Positions 24,796 through 33,504 of a stretch of DNA of 64,000 nucleotides are shown piece by piece; within the stretch, counting starts at the first letter, position 1; every line of letters starts with the position of its first letter. Made by a program: the position numbers and the translations under genes. Source of the DNA: Solimonas sp047605265 (GTDB taxonomy: Bacteria; Pseudomonadota; Gammaproteobacteria; Nevskiales; Nevskiaceae); assembly GCA_047605265.1 (NCBI GenBank), contig JASGFY010000005.1, forward strand, positions 31,704-95,703. The letters are read 5' to 3'. Under the pieces are notes generated by a model. That model was not told where the DNA came from. It ran no database searches and saw nothing but the letters and a program-made list of their open reading frames with translations.

Positions 24796-25353
24796 TCAGC
24801 CGCCGATCGCGCGGATGACCCGCGCCGGGTTTCCACCGACCAGGGTGTTCGCAGGCACGTCCCGGGTGACGACCGCGCCCGCCGCCACCACCGAATTCTC
24901 GCCGACCGTCACGCCGCCGATGATGATGGCGCCAGTCGCGATCCAGACGTTGCGCTCGATCACGATCGGTTTTGCGGTAATGGCGGCGCGACGCTGCGAA
25001 GGTTCGACGGGATGGCCTTCCGTGATGAGGCTGACATTCGGCCCGATCATCACATCGTCGCCGATGTCGAGGCCACCCATATCGTAGAACGTGCAGTTCT
25101 GGTTGACGAAGACATTGCGGCCGACGCGAATCTCGTCGCCGCCGGCGGTATGGAACGGCGGGATCAGCAGAAAACTGTCGTCGACCCGCCTGCCGATGAG
25201 CTGGCTGAACAGCGCGCGGATTTCGTCCGCATCGTCGAACGTCAGCCGGTTCAGCACGGCGGTGATCGCCATCGCCCGCTTCACCTTCGCCTGCTTGGCC
25301 GCCGATTCCGGCGTCCGCCGGTGAATGATCCGGATGCCGCGTTCGTTCGACAT
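24796..25353 (-). CDS. Left-handed beta-helix acetyltransferase (Maa/LacA/NodL-like)
   Basis: The 185-residue protein has an N-terminal maltose-acetyltransferase-like helical region, then hexapeptide repeats with turns such as IRVGRNVFVNQNCTFYD, IGDDVMIGPNVSL and VGENSVVAAGAVV. The TEGHPVEPSQR loop contains the catalytic His of this acetyl-CoA-dependent family, and the C-terminus GNPARVIRAIGG is typical. The substrate (a sugar or other hydroxyl acceptor) cannot be told. It lies eight bases after the murA stop, so it is probably co-transcribed with it. Confidence 0.85.
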   Translation of the reverse strand: MSNERGIRIIHRRTPESAAKQAKVKRAMAITAVLNRLTFDDADEIRALFSQLIGRRVDDSFLLIPPFHTAGGDEIRVGRNVFVNQNCTFYDMGGLDIGDDVMIGPNVSLITEGHPVEPSQRRAAITAKPIVIERNVWIATGAIIIGGVTVGENSVVAAGAVVTRDVPANTLVGGNPARVIRAIGG

Positions 25354-25361
25354 GCGCCGGC

Positions 25362-26636
25362 TCAGATGAGATTGGCCACGCGCTTGATCTTGGCACCGAG
25401 TGCCGTGAACTTGCCTTCGATGTCCTCGTAGCCGCGGTCCATGTGGTAGATGCGGTCGATGAAGGTCTCGCCTTCGGCGGCCAGCGCGGCGATCACCAGC
25501 GAGGCGGACGCGCGCAGGTCGGTCGCCATGATCGGCGCGGATTGCAGTCTCTCCTTGCCGTGCACGACGGCGGTGTTGCCCTCGATGCGGATGTCGGCGC
25601 CGAGGCGCAGCAGTTCCTGCGCGTGCATGAAGCGGTTCTCGAAGATCGTTTCCTTGATCACGCCGACGCCTTCGGCGAGACAGTTCAGCGCCATCATCTG
25701 CGCCTGCATGTCGGTCGGGAAGCCCGGATGCGGCATGGTGTGGATGTTGACCGCGAGGGGACGCCTGCCCCGCATGTCGACTTCGATGAAATCCGGGCCG
25801 GTCGAAACCTGGCCGCCGGCCTGCTGCAGCTTGACGAGCACGGCGTCGAGCATGGCCGGATCGGTCCTGTTGACGCGCACGCGGCCGCGCGTCGCCGCGC
25901 CGGCGACCAGATAGCTGCCGGTCTCGATGCGATCCGGCAGGACGTGGTGCTTCGCCGCATGCAGCGCCTTGACGCCCTGGATGCGGATCGTCGTCGTGCC
26001 GTCGCCTTCGATCTTCGCGCCCATCGCGCGCAGGCAGCGCGCGAGGTCGACGACTTCCGGCTCGCGCGCGGCGTTCTCGAGCACCGTTTCGCCGTCGGCG
26101 AGCGTCGCCGCCATCATCAGGTTCTCGGTGCCGGTCACCGTCACCGTATCGAAGACGATGCGCGCGCCCCTGAGCCGGCCGCCCTGCGGCGCCCTGGCGT
26201 GCACGAAACCGCCTTCGAGCGTGATCCCGGCGCCCATCGCTTCGAGACCCATCAGATGCAGATCGACCGGCCGTGCGCCGATCGCGCAGCCGCCGGGCAG
26301 CGAGACGTGCGCCTCGCCGCGCGCCGCCACCAGCGGCCCGAGCACGAGGATCGACGCGCGCATGGTCTTCACCAGCTCGTACGGCGCGACGCAGGTGGTG
26401 ATGGGCTTGGCATCGATCAGCATCTCGTGCGGCGCCGGCTCCTCGACCGCGCAGCCCATCTGCAGCAGCAGCTTGCGCGTGGTGTTGACGTCCCAGAGCT
26501 TCGGCACGTTGGTCACGTGCAGCGGTTCGTCGGACAGCAGGGCGGCGCAGAGAATCGGCAGCGCGGCGTTCTTGGCACCGGAAGCGTCGATCGCGCCGTT
26601 CAGCGGGCCGTTGCCGGCGATGATGAATTTATCCAT
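25362..26636 (-). CDS. murA: UDP-N-acetylglucosamine 1-carboxyvinyltransferase
   Basis: MurA catalyses the first committed step of peptidoglycan synthesis, adding enolpyruvate to UDP-GlcNAc. The protein has 424 residues (E. coli 419). The catalytic, fosfomycin-reactive cysteine is Cys117 in LPGGCAIGARPVDLH. The N-terminal GAKNAALP and the late FPTDMQAQ and NRFMHAQEL segments are also present. It follows the BolA-like gene by nine bases, a conserved neighbourhood in beta- and gammaproteobacteria. Confidence 0.97.
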   Translation of the reverse strand: MDKFIIAGNGPLNGAIDASGAKNAALPILCAALLSDEPLHVTNVPKLWDVNTTRKLLLQMGCAVEEPAPHEMLIDAKPITTCVAPYELVKTMRASILVLGPLVAARGEAHVSLPGGCAIGARPVDLHLMGLEAMGAGITLEGGFVHARAPQGGRLRGARIVFDTVTVTGTENLMMAATLADGETVLENAAREPEVVDLARCLRAMGAKIEGDGTTTIRIQGVKALHAAKHHVLPDRIETGSYLVAGAATRGRVRVNRTDPAMLDAVLVKLQQAGGQVSTGPDFIEVDMRGRRPLAVNIHTMPHPGFPTDMQAQMMALNCLAEGVGVIKETIFENRFMHAQELLRLGADIRIEGNTAVVHGKERLQSAPIMATDLRASASLVIAALAAEGETFIDRIYHMDRGYEDIEGKFTALGAKIKRVANLI

Positions 26637-26645
26637 GTGCGGCGT

Positions 26646-26864
26646 TCATGACACGCGCGTCGTCAGCTTCAGTGCATGGATCTCGCGCCCCATGCGTTCG
26701 CCGAGCGTCGCGTAGACCATGCGGTGCTGCGCGAGCGGCGGCTTGCCGGCGAATTCACCGCTGACGACAGTGGCCTCGAAGTGCTGGCCGTCGTCGCCGA
26801 GCACGGTGACCTGCGCGCCGGGCAGGCCGGCTTCGATGAGTTGCTTGATCTGGTCTTTGTTCAT
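26646..26864 (-). CDS. BolA/IbaG family iron-sulfur metabolism protein
   Basis: This is a 72-residue BolA-fold protein. It keeps the class II KH-like pattern with AQVTVLGDDGQHFEATVVSG and the conserved histidine in PPLAQHRMVYATLG, which in BolA proteins coordinates a [2Fe-2S] cluster with monothiol glutaredoxins. Its position immediately before murA matches E. coli ibaG (yrbA). A regulatory role in acid or envelope stress is reported for IbaG and cannot be judged from sequence. Confidence 0.9.
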   Translation of the reverse strand: MNKDQIKQLIEAGLPGAQVTVLGDDGQHFEATVVSGEFAGKPPLAQHRMVYATLGERMGREIHALKLTTRVS

Positions 26865-26895
26865 CGTGAAAAACTCCGGAGGCGCATGGATTCCC

Positions 26896-27663
26896 TCAGC
26901 GCTTCAGCTTGTAGCCGGTCACCAGCATCCACAGGCACACGGCCGACGCCAGCGCGAAGAAGCCGAGCGCCCACAGCACGCTGTAGACGATCGGCACGTC
27001 GGCGTGGCCGAAGAAGCCGTAGCGGAAGCCGTCGATCATGTAGAAGAACGGATTCAGGTGGCTGGCCTTGAACCATTGCGGCGACAGCGCGTGCACTGAA
27101 TAAAACACGCCGGACAGGAACGACAGCGGCGTGATGAAGAAATTGGTGAACGCGGCGACGTGATCGAACTTCTCGGCGACGATCGCCGCGATCAGGCCGA
27201 GCACCGCGAGACTGCCCGCCGACAGCAGGAACATCGCCAGCAGCGCCAGCGGCGCCTGCATCGACAGGTGCACGAACGGGATCGTCACGGCCAGCATCGC
27301 GGCCGCCACCAGCGCGCAGCGCACCAGCGCGGCGATCACGTAGGCGCCGAACCACTCGAGCGGCCCGATCGGCGCCATCTGTAGGAAGACGAGGTTGCCC
27401 ATCATCTTCGACTGCATGAGGCTCGACGAGGTGTTGGCGAAGGCGTTCTGGATCACCGTCATCATGACGAGGCCGGGCACCAGGAACTCGGTGTAGCCGA
27501 CGCCCGGGTAGACCGGCGCGCGGCCTTTCATCGCCTGCGCGAACACCAGCAGGTACAGCAGCGCGGTGACGACCGGCGCGGTGACAGTCTGGCCGAGCAC
27601 CGACCAGAAGCGCATCACCTCTTTCTTCAGCAGCGTGACGAAGCCGAGTTGGTCCGGGCTCAT
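26896..27663 (-). CDS. ABC-2 type transporter permease (YadH-like)
   Basis: The 255-residue protein has six predicted transmembrane segments and the ABC-2 signature region around NTSSSLMQSKMMGNLVFLQMAPIG. A C-terminal helix bundle (FFYMIDGFRYGFFG) follows. It forms a half-exporter partner for the upstream ATPase, and the ATG at 27663 overlaps that gene's stop (ATGA). YadGH-type exporters often sit with mla, BolA and murA genes, but their substrate is unknown. Confidence 0.92.
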   Translation of the reverse strand: MSPDQLGFVTLLKKEVMRFWSVLGQTVTAPVVTALLYLLVFAQAMKGRAPVYPGVGYTEFLVPGLVMMTVIQNAFANTSSSLMQSKMMGNLVFLQMAPIGPLEWFGAYVIAALVRCALVAAAMLAVTIPFVHLSMQAPLALLAMFLLSAGSLAVLGLIAAIVAEKFDHVAAFTNFFITPLSFLSGVFYSVHALSPQWFKASHLNPFFYMIDGFRYGFFGHADVPIVYSVLWALGFFALASAVCLWMLVTGYKLKR

Positions 27664-28658
27664 GGCGCCGCTCCTGCGCCGACACCATCGGCTTTCGCCG
27701 GATGGCCGGTCAGCTCGATGAAGATGTCCTCGAGATCGGGCTCGCGCGTGTGCACGTCCTCGATGGCGATGCCGGCCGTGCGCAGCGCGTCGAACACGCC
27801 GCCGATCGGCGTCACGCGCGTTTCGAGCTTGAGCTCGAGCGCGCCGTCGACCTCGCCGGTGACCAGCGGCCGCAGCGCGTCCGGCAGCCGCGCGCCGCCC
27901 GCGAGCTTGAGGCGCAGGAAACGGTAGGGATGGCGCGCCAGCAACTGCCGGGTCGGCTCGATGACCGCGACGCTGCCGCGGTCGAGGATGGCGATGCGCG
28001 AGCACAGCTCCTGCGCTTCCTCGAGATAGTGCGTCGTCAGTACGACGGTCGTGCCCTGCCGGTGCAGCTCGCTCATGAACGCCCAGGTCATGCGCCGCAG
28101 TTCGACGTCGACGCCGGCGGTCGGCTCGTCGAGGATCACCACCGACGGCTGGTGCACCAGCGCCTGCGCGATCAGCACGCGGCGCTTCATACCGCCGGAC
28201 AGGGAGCGCATCGAACTCGTCGCCTTCGCCGACAGGTCGAGACGCTCAAGCATCTCGTCGATCCACGGCCATACTTCCCTGCCGCAGCCGTAGTAGCCGG
28301 CCTGGATGCGCAGCATGTCGCGCACCTTGAAGAACGGATCGAACACCAGTTCCTGCGGCACCACGCCGAGCTGGCGGCGCGCCGCGCGGTAGTCGCGCAC
28401 GGTGTCGTGGCCCATGACGGCAACCGTGCCCTCGCTGGCGTGCACGAGGCCGGCGATGATGCTGATCAGCGTCGACTTGCCGGCGCCGTTCGGCCCCAGC
28501 AGGGCGAAGAACTCGCCGCGCCGGATGTCGAAGCTGACGCCGCGCAGCGCCTCGAGCGCGCCATAACGCTTGCGTATGCCGCGGATTTCGAGCGCATTGG
28601 CGATGGCGCGGGCGGGCGCGGTGGCCGGCCCGGCGGCGGAAACAGATGGGGAGGACAT
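27660..28658 (-). CDS. ABC transporter ATP-binding protein (YadG-like)
   Basis: The 332-residue ATPase has Walker A GPNGAGKST, the ABC signature LSGGMKRR, Walker B VVILDEPTAGVD and a switch histidine in TTHYLEEA. The C-terminal 80 residues form an extension common in this subfamily, ending EDIFIELTG. The first in-frame start is ATG 28658, only 12 bases from a perfect TATAAT, so its mRNA is predicted to have a very short leader. It diverges from the photolyase gene. Confidence 0.93.
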   Translation of the reverse strand: MSSPSVSAAGPATAPARAIANALEIRGIRKRYGALEALRGVSFDIRRGEFFALLGPNGAGKSTLISIIAGLVHASEGTVAVMGHDTVRDYRAARRQLGVVPQELVFDPFFKVRDMLRIQAGYYGCGREVWPWIDEMLERLDLSAKATSSMRSLSGGMKRRVLIAQALVHQPSVVILDEPTAGVDVELRRMTWAFMSELHRQGTTVVLTTHYLEEAQELCSRIAILDRGSVAVIEPTRQLLARHPYRFLRLKLAGGARLPDALRPLVTGEVDGALELKLETRVTPIGGVFDALRTAGIAIEDVHTREPDLEDIFIELTGHPAKADGVGAGAAP

Positions 28659-28669
28659 GGCAGGCCGGC

Positions 28670-28675
28670 ATTATA
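28670..28675 (-). promoter_or_regulatory. Consensus -10 TATAAT for the ABC exporter operon
   Basis: A perfect TATAAT lies 12 bases upstream of the ATPase ATG on the minus strand. The implied start near 28663 leaves a leader of about five bases, too short for a Shine-Dalgarno sequence. No clear -35 is seen. Confidence 0.5.
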
Positions 28676-28750
28676 CGGGCCGGGCCGGCGGCGATCCCGA
28701 GCGACGATCCTGAGCAGTTTTCGCCCGGCATTCCGGCCAGAATACGCGCC

Positions 28751-30199
28751 GTGAGCCCCGCCGCCCCGCCTGCCGCCTCGACCGCCATCGTCTGGTTCCG
28801 CCGCGACCTGCGGCTGACCGACAACCCCGCCTTGCACGCGGCCGTATCGCGCCACGAGCGCATCGTGCCGGTGTTCGTCGCCGACTTCGCGGCCGAGCAG
28901 GCCTGGGCGCCGGGCGCCGCGAGCCGCTGGTGGCTGCATCACAGCCTCGCGCGGCTTGGCGGCGCCTTCGACGAGCGCGGCGTCGCGCTGATCATCCGCA
29001 GCGGCGACAGCCTCGCCACGCTGCGCGCGCTGATCCGGGAGACCGGCGCCGAAGCGGTCTACTGGAATCGCCTCTATGAGCCCGCACGGGTCGCGCGCGA
29101 CCGCACGATCAAGGCGGCGCTGCGCGAGGACGGCGTCGCCGCGCACAGCCACCGCGCAGCGCTGTGGCACGAGCCGTCGACCTTCAGGACGGCGGCCGGC
29201 GAGCCCTACCGCGTCTTCACGCCGTTCTGGCGCCGGCTCGCGGCCGAGCTGCCGGAGTTGCAGATCGAAGCCGCGCCGGGGCGCCTGAAGGGCGCCGCGA
29301 AACGCCTGCGCAGCGACACCCTCGAATCCCTGCAGCTGCTGCCGAAGACCCGCTGGGACGCCGGTTTCTACGCGCGCTGGCGTCCCGGCGAGGCCGGCGC
29401 GCTGCACGCGCTCGACGCGTTCGTGCGCGGCTCGCTCGGCCACTACGCGTCCGGCCGCGACTTCCCCGGCCGCGGCGCCACCACGCAGTTGTCGCCGCAT
29501 CTGCATTTCGGCGAGATCTCGCCGCAGCAGATCCGCGCCGCGATCCTGCGCCGCGCGCAGGGCACGGCGATGCTCGAAGCCGACGCCGAACCGCTGTTGC
29601 GCGAGCTCGGCTGGCGCGAGTTCGCGCATCACCTCCTGTTCCACTTCCCGCAGACGCCGGACGCGCCGCTGCAGGACAGGTTCGCGAACATGCCGTGGCG
29701 CAAACCCGCGGAATACGCCGCCAACCTCGCGGCCTGGCAGCGCGGCCGCACCGGCATTCCCATCGTCGACGCCGGCATGCGCGAACTGTGGGCGACCGGC
29801 TGGATGCACAACCGCGTGCGCATGATCACGGCTTCGTTCCTGACCAAGAACCTGCTGATTCCGTGGCAGATCGGCGCGCGCTGGTTCTGGGACACACTGG
29901 TCGACGCCGATCTCGCCAACAACACGCTGGGCTGGCAGTGGACCGCCGGCTGCGGCGCCGACGCCGCGCCGTATTTCCGCATCTTCAACCCGCTGCTGCA
30001 GGCGCAGAAGTTCGACGCCGACGCCCGCTACATCCGTCAGTGGCTGCCGGAGCTGGCGGAGCTGCCGCCCGAAGTCGCGCACGCGCCGTGGCTGGCCAGG
30101 GCCGGGCAGCACGGCGTCGATTATCCGGAGCCCATCGTCCCGCTCGGCGCTTCGCGCCGGCGGGCGCTCGACGCGTTCGCACGAATGCAGGGCGACTGA
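28751..30199 (+). CDS. phr: Deoxyribodipyrimidine photolyase (class I CPD type)
   Basis: This is a light-driven FAD enzyme that repairs cyclobutane pyrimidine dimers. The protein has 482 residues (E. coli 472). The N-terminal antenna domain starts IVWFRRDLRLTDNPAL. The C-terminal FAD domain contains TTQLSPHLHFGEISP, GWREFAHHLLFHFP, MHNRVRMITASFLTKNLL and NNTLGWQWTAGCGAD. These residues are shared with class I photolyases and some cryptochromes. The frame is open upstream to 28646, and GTG 28751 is chosen because the family sequence begins a few residues later. Confidence 0.93.
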   Translation: MSPAAPPAASTAIVWFRRDLRLTDNPALHAAVSRHERIVPVFVADFAAEQAWAPGAASRWWLHHSLARLGGAFDERGVALIIRSGDSLATLRALIRETGAEAVYWNRLYEPARVARDRTIKAALREDGVAAHSHRAALWHEPSTFRTAAGEPYRVFTPFWRRLAAELPELQIEAAPGRLKGAAKRLRSDTLESLQLLPKTRWDAGFYARWRPGEAGALHALDAFVRGSLGHYASGRDFPGRGATTQLSPHLHFGEISPQQIRAAILRRAQGTAMLEADAEPLLRELGWREFAHHLLFHFPQTPDAPLQDRFANMPWRKPAEYAANLAAWQRGRTGIPIVDAGMRELWATGWMHNRVRMITASFLTKNLLIPWQIGARWFWDTLVDADLANNTLGWQWTAGCGADAAPYFRIFNPLLQAQKFDADARYIRQWLPELAELPPEVAHAPWLARAGQHGVDYPEPIVPLGASRRRALDAFARMQGD

Positions 30200-30245
30200 A
30201 TCCGCTTTGCGGCGCCGGACGACGCGCCGGAGCCGGGGGCCGGCC

Positions 30246-30707
30246 TCAGTGCAGGCTGCGCGGCGGCAGCGTCGCCAGCTGGATCCAGTACTCGCCGGTC
30301 TGTTTCATCCGCGGCGGGAACTCGCTGAAGCTGACCGGCTTGAAGATGTAGGAATTGGCGCCCAGGTCGTAGGCGCGCAGCATGTCGGTTTCCGCCTCGG
30401 AGGTCGTCAGCATGACGATCGGGATGCCGCGCAGCGCCGGGTCGGCCTTGATCTCGGCCAGCGCTTCGAGGCCGTTCATGCGCGGCATGTTGATGTCGAG
30501 GAACACCAGGATCCAGCCGCGGGCCAGCAGATCGGCGGCGAACTCGCCCTGCCGCCGCCGCAGCTCCAGCAGCTGCTGGCCATCCTCGACTTCGCGCACC
30601 GGATTTTCCAGGCGCTCGGTGACGTCGCGCACCGCGGCCGTCGCCCAGATGCCGGACTCGGTCTCCATCGGGCTCAGGGAAATCTCGACCGGCCGCGGCG
30701 GCGGCAT
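30246..30707 (-). pseudogene. Chimeric remnant: PAS-domain tail fused to truncated receiver domain
   Basis: The 153-codon frame begins with a PAS-domain end (PVEISLSPMETESG then AAVRDVTERLE), as found in sensor kinases. It switches at about residue 36 to a response-regulator receiver. The receiver keeps the phospho-acceptor Asp71 (FLDINMPRMNG), Thr101/102 (MLTTSEAE) and Lys123 (YIFKPVSF). It lacks the first strand and helix carrying the paired acidic residues that bind magnesium. A deletion that joined two signalling genes, or decay of a tandem locus, would explain this. No kinase or output domain is nearby, so a functional product is doubtful. Confidence 0.6.
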
Positions 30708-30817
30708 GCTCGCAAAGCCGGGCGGCGCGGTGCGTCCGCCGGCCGACCTGCGGTTGCAACGGCCCGATCAGGGAGAGAAGAGGGACGCCGGGCGACGGCC
30801 GTCCTGCCCACGCCCGC

Positions 30818-30823
30818 TATACT
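30818..30823 (+). promoter_or_regulatory. -10 element for the kdsD-lptB operon
   Basis: TATACT (five of six matches) is 25 bases upstream of the kdsD ATG, with transcription expected near 30830. The upstream sequence is GC-rich and shows no good -35. Confidence 0.45.
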
Positions 30824-30848
30824 GACGCCCCTTTTTGCCTGGAAGCCC

Positions 30849-31820
30849 ATGAATTCCGCCGAGTTGCAAGCGATGGGCCGGCGCGCCGTCGAGATCGAGC
30901 GCGACGCGCTGAGCGCGCTGCTGCCGCGCGTCGACGCGGCGTTCTCGCGCGCCTGCGAGCTGATGCTGGCCTGCACCGGCCGCGTCGTCGTCACCGGCAT
31001 GGGCAAGTCGGGCCACATCGGCAGCAAGATCGCGGCGACGCTGGCCTCGACCGGCACGCCGTCGTTCTTCGTGCATCCCGGCGAGGCCAGCCACGGCGAT
31101 CTCGGCATGATCACCCGCCAGGACGTGGTGCTGGCGATCTCGTATTCCGGCGAGGTGACGGAGGTTCTCACGCTGCTGCCGCTGTTCAAGCGCATGGGCG
31201 CGCCGCTGATCGCGATGACCGGCAAGCCGCGCTCGACGCTGGCGACGGCCGCGGACGTGCACCTCGACGTCTCCGTCGCCAAGGAAGCCTGCCCGCTGAA
31301 CCTGGCGCCGACGGCGAGCACGACGGCGACGCTGGCGATGGGCGACGCGCTGGCCGTGGCCCTGCTCGAAGCGCGCGGCTTCACGTCCGACGACTTCGCG
31401 CTCTCGCACCCGGGCGGCTCGCTCGGCCGCAAGCTGCTGCTGAAGGTGGCCGACGTCATGCACGGCGGCGAACGCCTGCCGAAGGTGTCGCCGGAGACGA
31501 AGCTGTCCGACGCGCTGCTCGAAATGTCGCGCAAGGGCTTCGGCCTGACGGCCATCGTCGATGCGGACCAGAAAGTGCTCGGCGTGTTCACCGACGGCGA
31601 CCTGCGCCGCGTGCTCGACCAGGGCGTCGACGTGCGCAGCGTGCGCGTCGATGCGGTGATGACCAAGGGCGGCAAGACCGTGCGCGCCGATCAGCTCGCC
31701 GCCGAGGCGGTGGCGCTGATGGAGAAGCACAAGATCACGGCGCTGCTGATCGAGGACAATGCCGGCCATCTGCAGGGCGTCGTGCACATGCACGATCTGC
31801 TGCGCGCGGGGGTCGTCTGA
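30849..31820 (+). CDS. kdsD: D-arabinose 5-phosphate isomerase
   Basis: KdsD converts ribulose 5-phosphate to arabinose 5-phosphate, the first step towards the LPS sugar Kdo. The protein has 323 residues (E. coli 328). An N-terminal SIS domain (VVVTGMGKSGHIGSKIAATLASTGTP split by FFVHPGEASHGDLG, and ISYSGEVTE) is followed by two CBS domains in the C-terminal half (VADVMHGG and DAVMTKGG). The ATG at 30849 is chosen from the family start, with the next gene kdsC overlapping its stop as TGATG. Confidence 0.96.
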   Translation: MNSAELQAMGRRAVEIERDALSALLPRVDAAFSRACELMLACTGRVVVTGMGKSGHIGSKIAATLASTGTPSFFVHPGEASHGDLGMITRQDVVLAISYSGEVTEVLTLLPLFKRMGAPLIAMTGKPRSTLATAADVHLDVSVAKEACPLNLAPTASTTATLAMGDALAVALLEARGFTSDDFALSHPGGSLGRKLLLKVADVMHGGERLPKVSPETKLSDALLEMSRKGFGLTAIVDADQKVLGVFTDGDLRRVLDQGVDVRSVRVDAVMTKGGKTVRADQLAAEAVALMEKHKITALLIEDNAGHLQGVVHMHDLLRAGVV

Positions 31821-32350
31821 TGGCGCTGCTCGAAGGAAGCGAACTCGTCTGGCGCGCGCGCGACATCCGCTGCCTCTTCCTCGACATCGACGGCGTGCTG
31901 ACCGACGGCAAGCTCTACATCGGCCCGAACGGCGAAGAGACCAAGACCAACTACGTGCGCGACGGCCTCGGCATCAAGCTGATGCTGAAGGCCGGTCTGC
32001 ACGTGGCCGTCATCAGCGGCCGGCCCTCGGAGGCGATGCGCCAGCGCCTGACGTGGCTCGGCGTGAAGCACATCACGCTCGACACCGAGGACAAGGCGCC
32101 GGCCTACCTGCGCATCCGCGACGCGCTGGGCCTCGCCGACGCGCAATGCGCGCACATGGGCGACGACGTGCCGGACCTGCCGCTGATGCAGCGCGTGTCG
32201 CTGGCGCTGTCGGTCGCCGACGCGCACCCGAAGGCGCTCGCCGCCGCGCACTGGGTCTCGCGCTACGGCGGCGGCCAGGGCGCGGTGCGCGAGGCGATCG
32301 ACCTGATCCTCGACGCGCAGGGGCTCACGCAAGGTCCGGGGAGCGCCTGA
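31820..32350 (+). CDS. kdsC: 3-deoxy-D-manno-octulosonate 8-phosphate phosphatase
   Basis: KdsC is a HAD-superfamily C0-type phosphatase that dephosphorylates Kdo 8-phosphate. The protein has 176 residues. The nucleophile motif LFLDIDGVLTDG is near residues 17-28, VISGRPSE supplies motif II, and MGDDVPDLPLM carries the metal-binding aspartates. The gene starts within the kdsD stop and ends one base before lptC. Confidence 0.96.
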   Translation: MALLEGSELVWRARDIRCLFLDIDGVLTDGKLYIGPNGEETKTNYVRDGLGIKLMLKAGLHVAVISGRPSEAMRQRLTWLGVKHITLDTEDKAPAYLRIRDALGLADAQCAHMGDDVPDLPLMQRVSLALSVADAHPKALAAAHWVSRYGGGQGAVREAIDLILDAQGLTQGPGSA

Positions 32351-32351
32351 C

Positions 32352-32924
32352 GTGAGCCGCCTGCGCGCCTGGCTGCCGTTCCTCGTGCTGATCGCCGCGG
32401 CGGCATGGATCGTCAACAACAGCATGCACCGCGACCGCAAGCTCGCGGCGACGGACACGGCCGGCGAGGAGCGCCTGCCGCTCTACATCGCCGGCAACGC
32501 GACGTGGACGCGCTACGGCAGCGACGGCCAGCCGCAGGTCCGCGCCACCGCGCAACGCATCGACTACTTCGAGGACCGCTCGATGGCGCTGACCACCGTC
32601 GCGCTGGACCGGCTCGGCGGCCCGCAGGGAACCTGGCATGCCACCGCGCCGCGCGGCGTCGTGCCCGCCAACGAGCAGCGCATGCGGCTCGAGCCGGACG
32701 TTAACGTGACCGGCACCATCGGCAAGGGCAAACTGCCCACAAAGATCGCCGCCAGCGAGGTCTGGGTCGACTGGGGCAAGAAGCTGATCAGCTCCGACCG
32801 GCCGGTCCGCGCGACGGCGCCCGGCCATTCGGCGACCGCGCAGGGCTGGCAGTCCAACTTCGACGCGACGCAGGTACAGATGATGGGCAATGTGGAGATG
32901 CAATACGATGCGCCGCGCCGCTGA
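32352..32924 (+). CDS. lptC: LPS export protein LptC
   Basis: LptC is a bitopic inner-membrane protein that receives LPS from the LptB2FG transporter and passes it to LptA. The protein has 190 residues, with one N-terminal transmembrane segment (about 4-22) and a periplasmic beta-jellyroll containing RIDYFEDRSMALTTVALD and WHATAPRG. The start is GTG 32352, one base after the kdsC stop. The last 17 bases overlap lptA. Confidence 0.93.
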   Translation: MSRLRAWLPFLVLIAAAAWIVNNSMHRDRKLAATDTAGEERLPLYIAGNATWTRYGSDGQPQVRATAQRIDYFEDRSMALTTVALDRLGGPQGTWHATAPRGVVPANEQRMRLEPDVNVTGTIGKGKLPTKIAASEVWVDWGKKLISSDRPVRATAPGHSATAQGWQSNFDATQVQMMGNVEMQYDAPRR

Positions 32925-33504
32925 CACACTGGCGCTGGCGCTGGCGCTGGCGCTGCTCGCCGGCGGCGCGCACGCCGAGGACAAGTCCGCCGACAAATCG
33001 AAGTCGGGCCGCGACACGCTCGACCAGCTGCGCCCGACCGGGCCGGTCACTGTCAAGGCCGACCGCGTCGAGTGGGTGCAGAACGACATGATGAAGTACA
33101 TCGGCAACGTGACGATGACCTCGGACACGCTGACCGTGGTCGGCGACAGCATGGACGTCAAACAGTCGGCCGACGGCAACTTCGAGGCCTGGATCCACGG
33201 CGCGCCGGGCACGCTCGATCACGCGCCGCAACCCGGCGCGACCGGCAACATGGCGCTGCCGGTACATGCCGAGGCCAAGGAAATCCACTACGACTCGCGC
33301 AGCGGCAGCGTCGACATGAACGGCAACGCCCATCTGAAGCGCGGCGACGATGTCGTCGACGGCAGCACGATCGGCTACGTCGTGCCCGAACGCCGCATCC
33401 GCGCCGCCGGCGGCGGCAACGGCCAGGTGACGATCATCTTCCAGCCGCCACCTCAGAAGAAGGACGCCGCCGCCTCCGACGGCAAGAAGGACGGCACGCC
33501 TTGA
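32908..33504 (+). CDS. lptA: LPS transport periplasmic bridge protein LptA
   Basis: LptA forms the periplasmic bridge for LPS between LptC and LptD. The 198-residue precursor has a signal peptide (MRRAADTLALALALALLAGGAHA, cleaved after AHA, given here split as MRRAADTLA and LALALLAGGAHA). An OstA-like beta-jellyroll follows: VTVKADRVEW, YIGNVTMTSDTLTV and GNAHLKRGDDVVDGSTIGY. The C-terminus is a charged Lys/Asp tail. The start ATG 32908 is inside lptC, whereas an open upstream codon at 32890 would spoil the signal peptide. Confidence 0.93.
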   Translation: MRRAADTLALALALALLAGGAHAEDKSADKSKSGRDTLDQLRPTGPVTVKADRVEWVQNDMMKYIGNVTMTSDTLTVVGDSMDVKQSADGNFEAWIHGAPGTLDHAPQPGATGNMALPVHAEAKEIHYDSRSGSVDMNGNAHLKRGDDVVDGSTIGYVVPERRIRAAGGGNGQVTIIFQPPPQKKDAAASDGKKDGTP

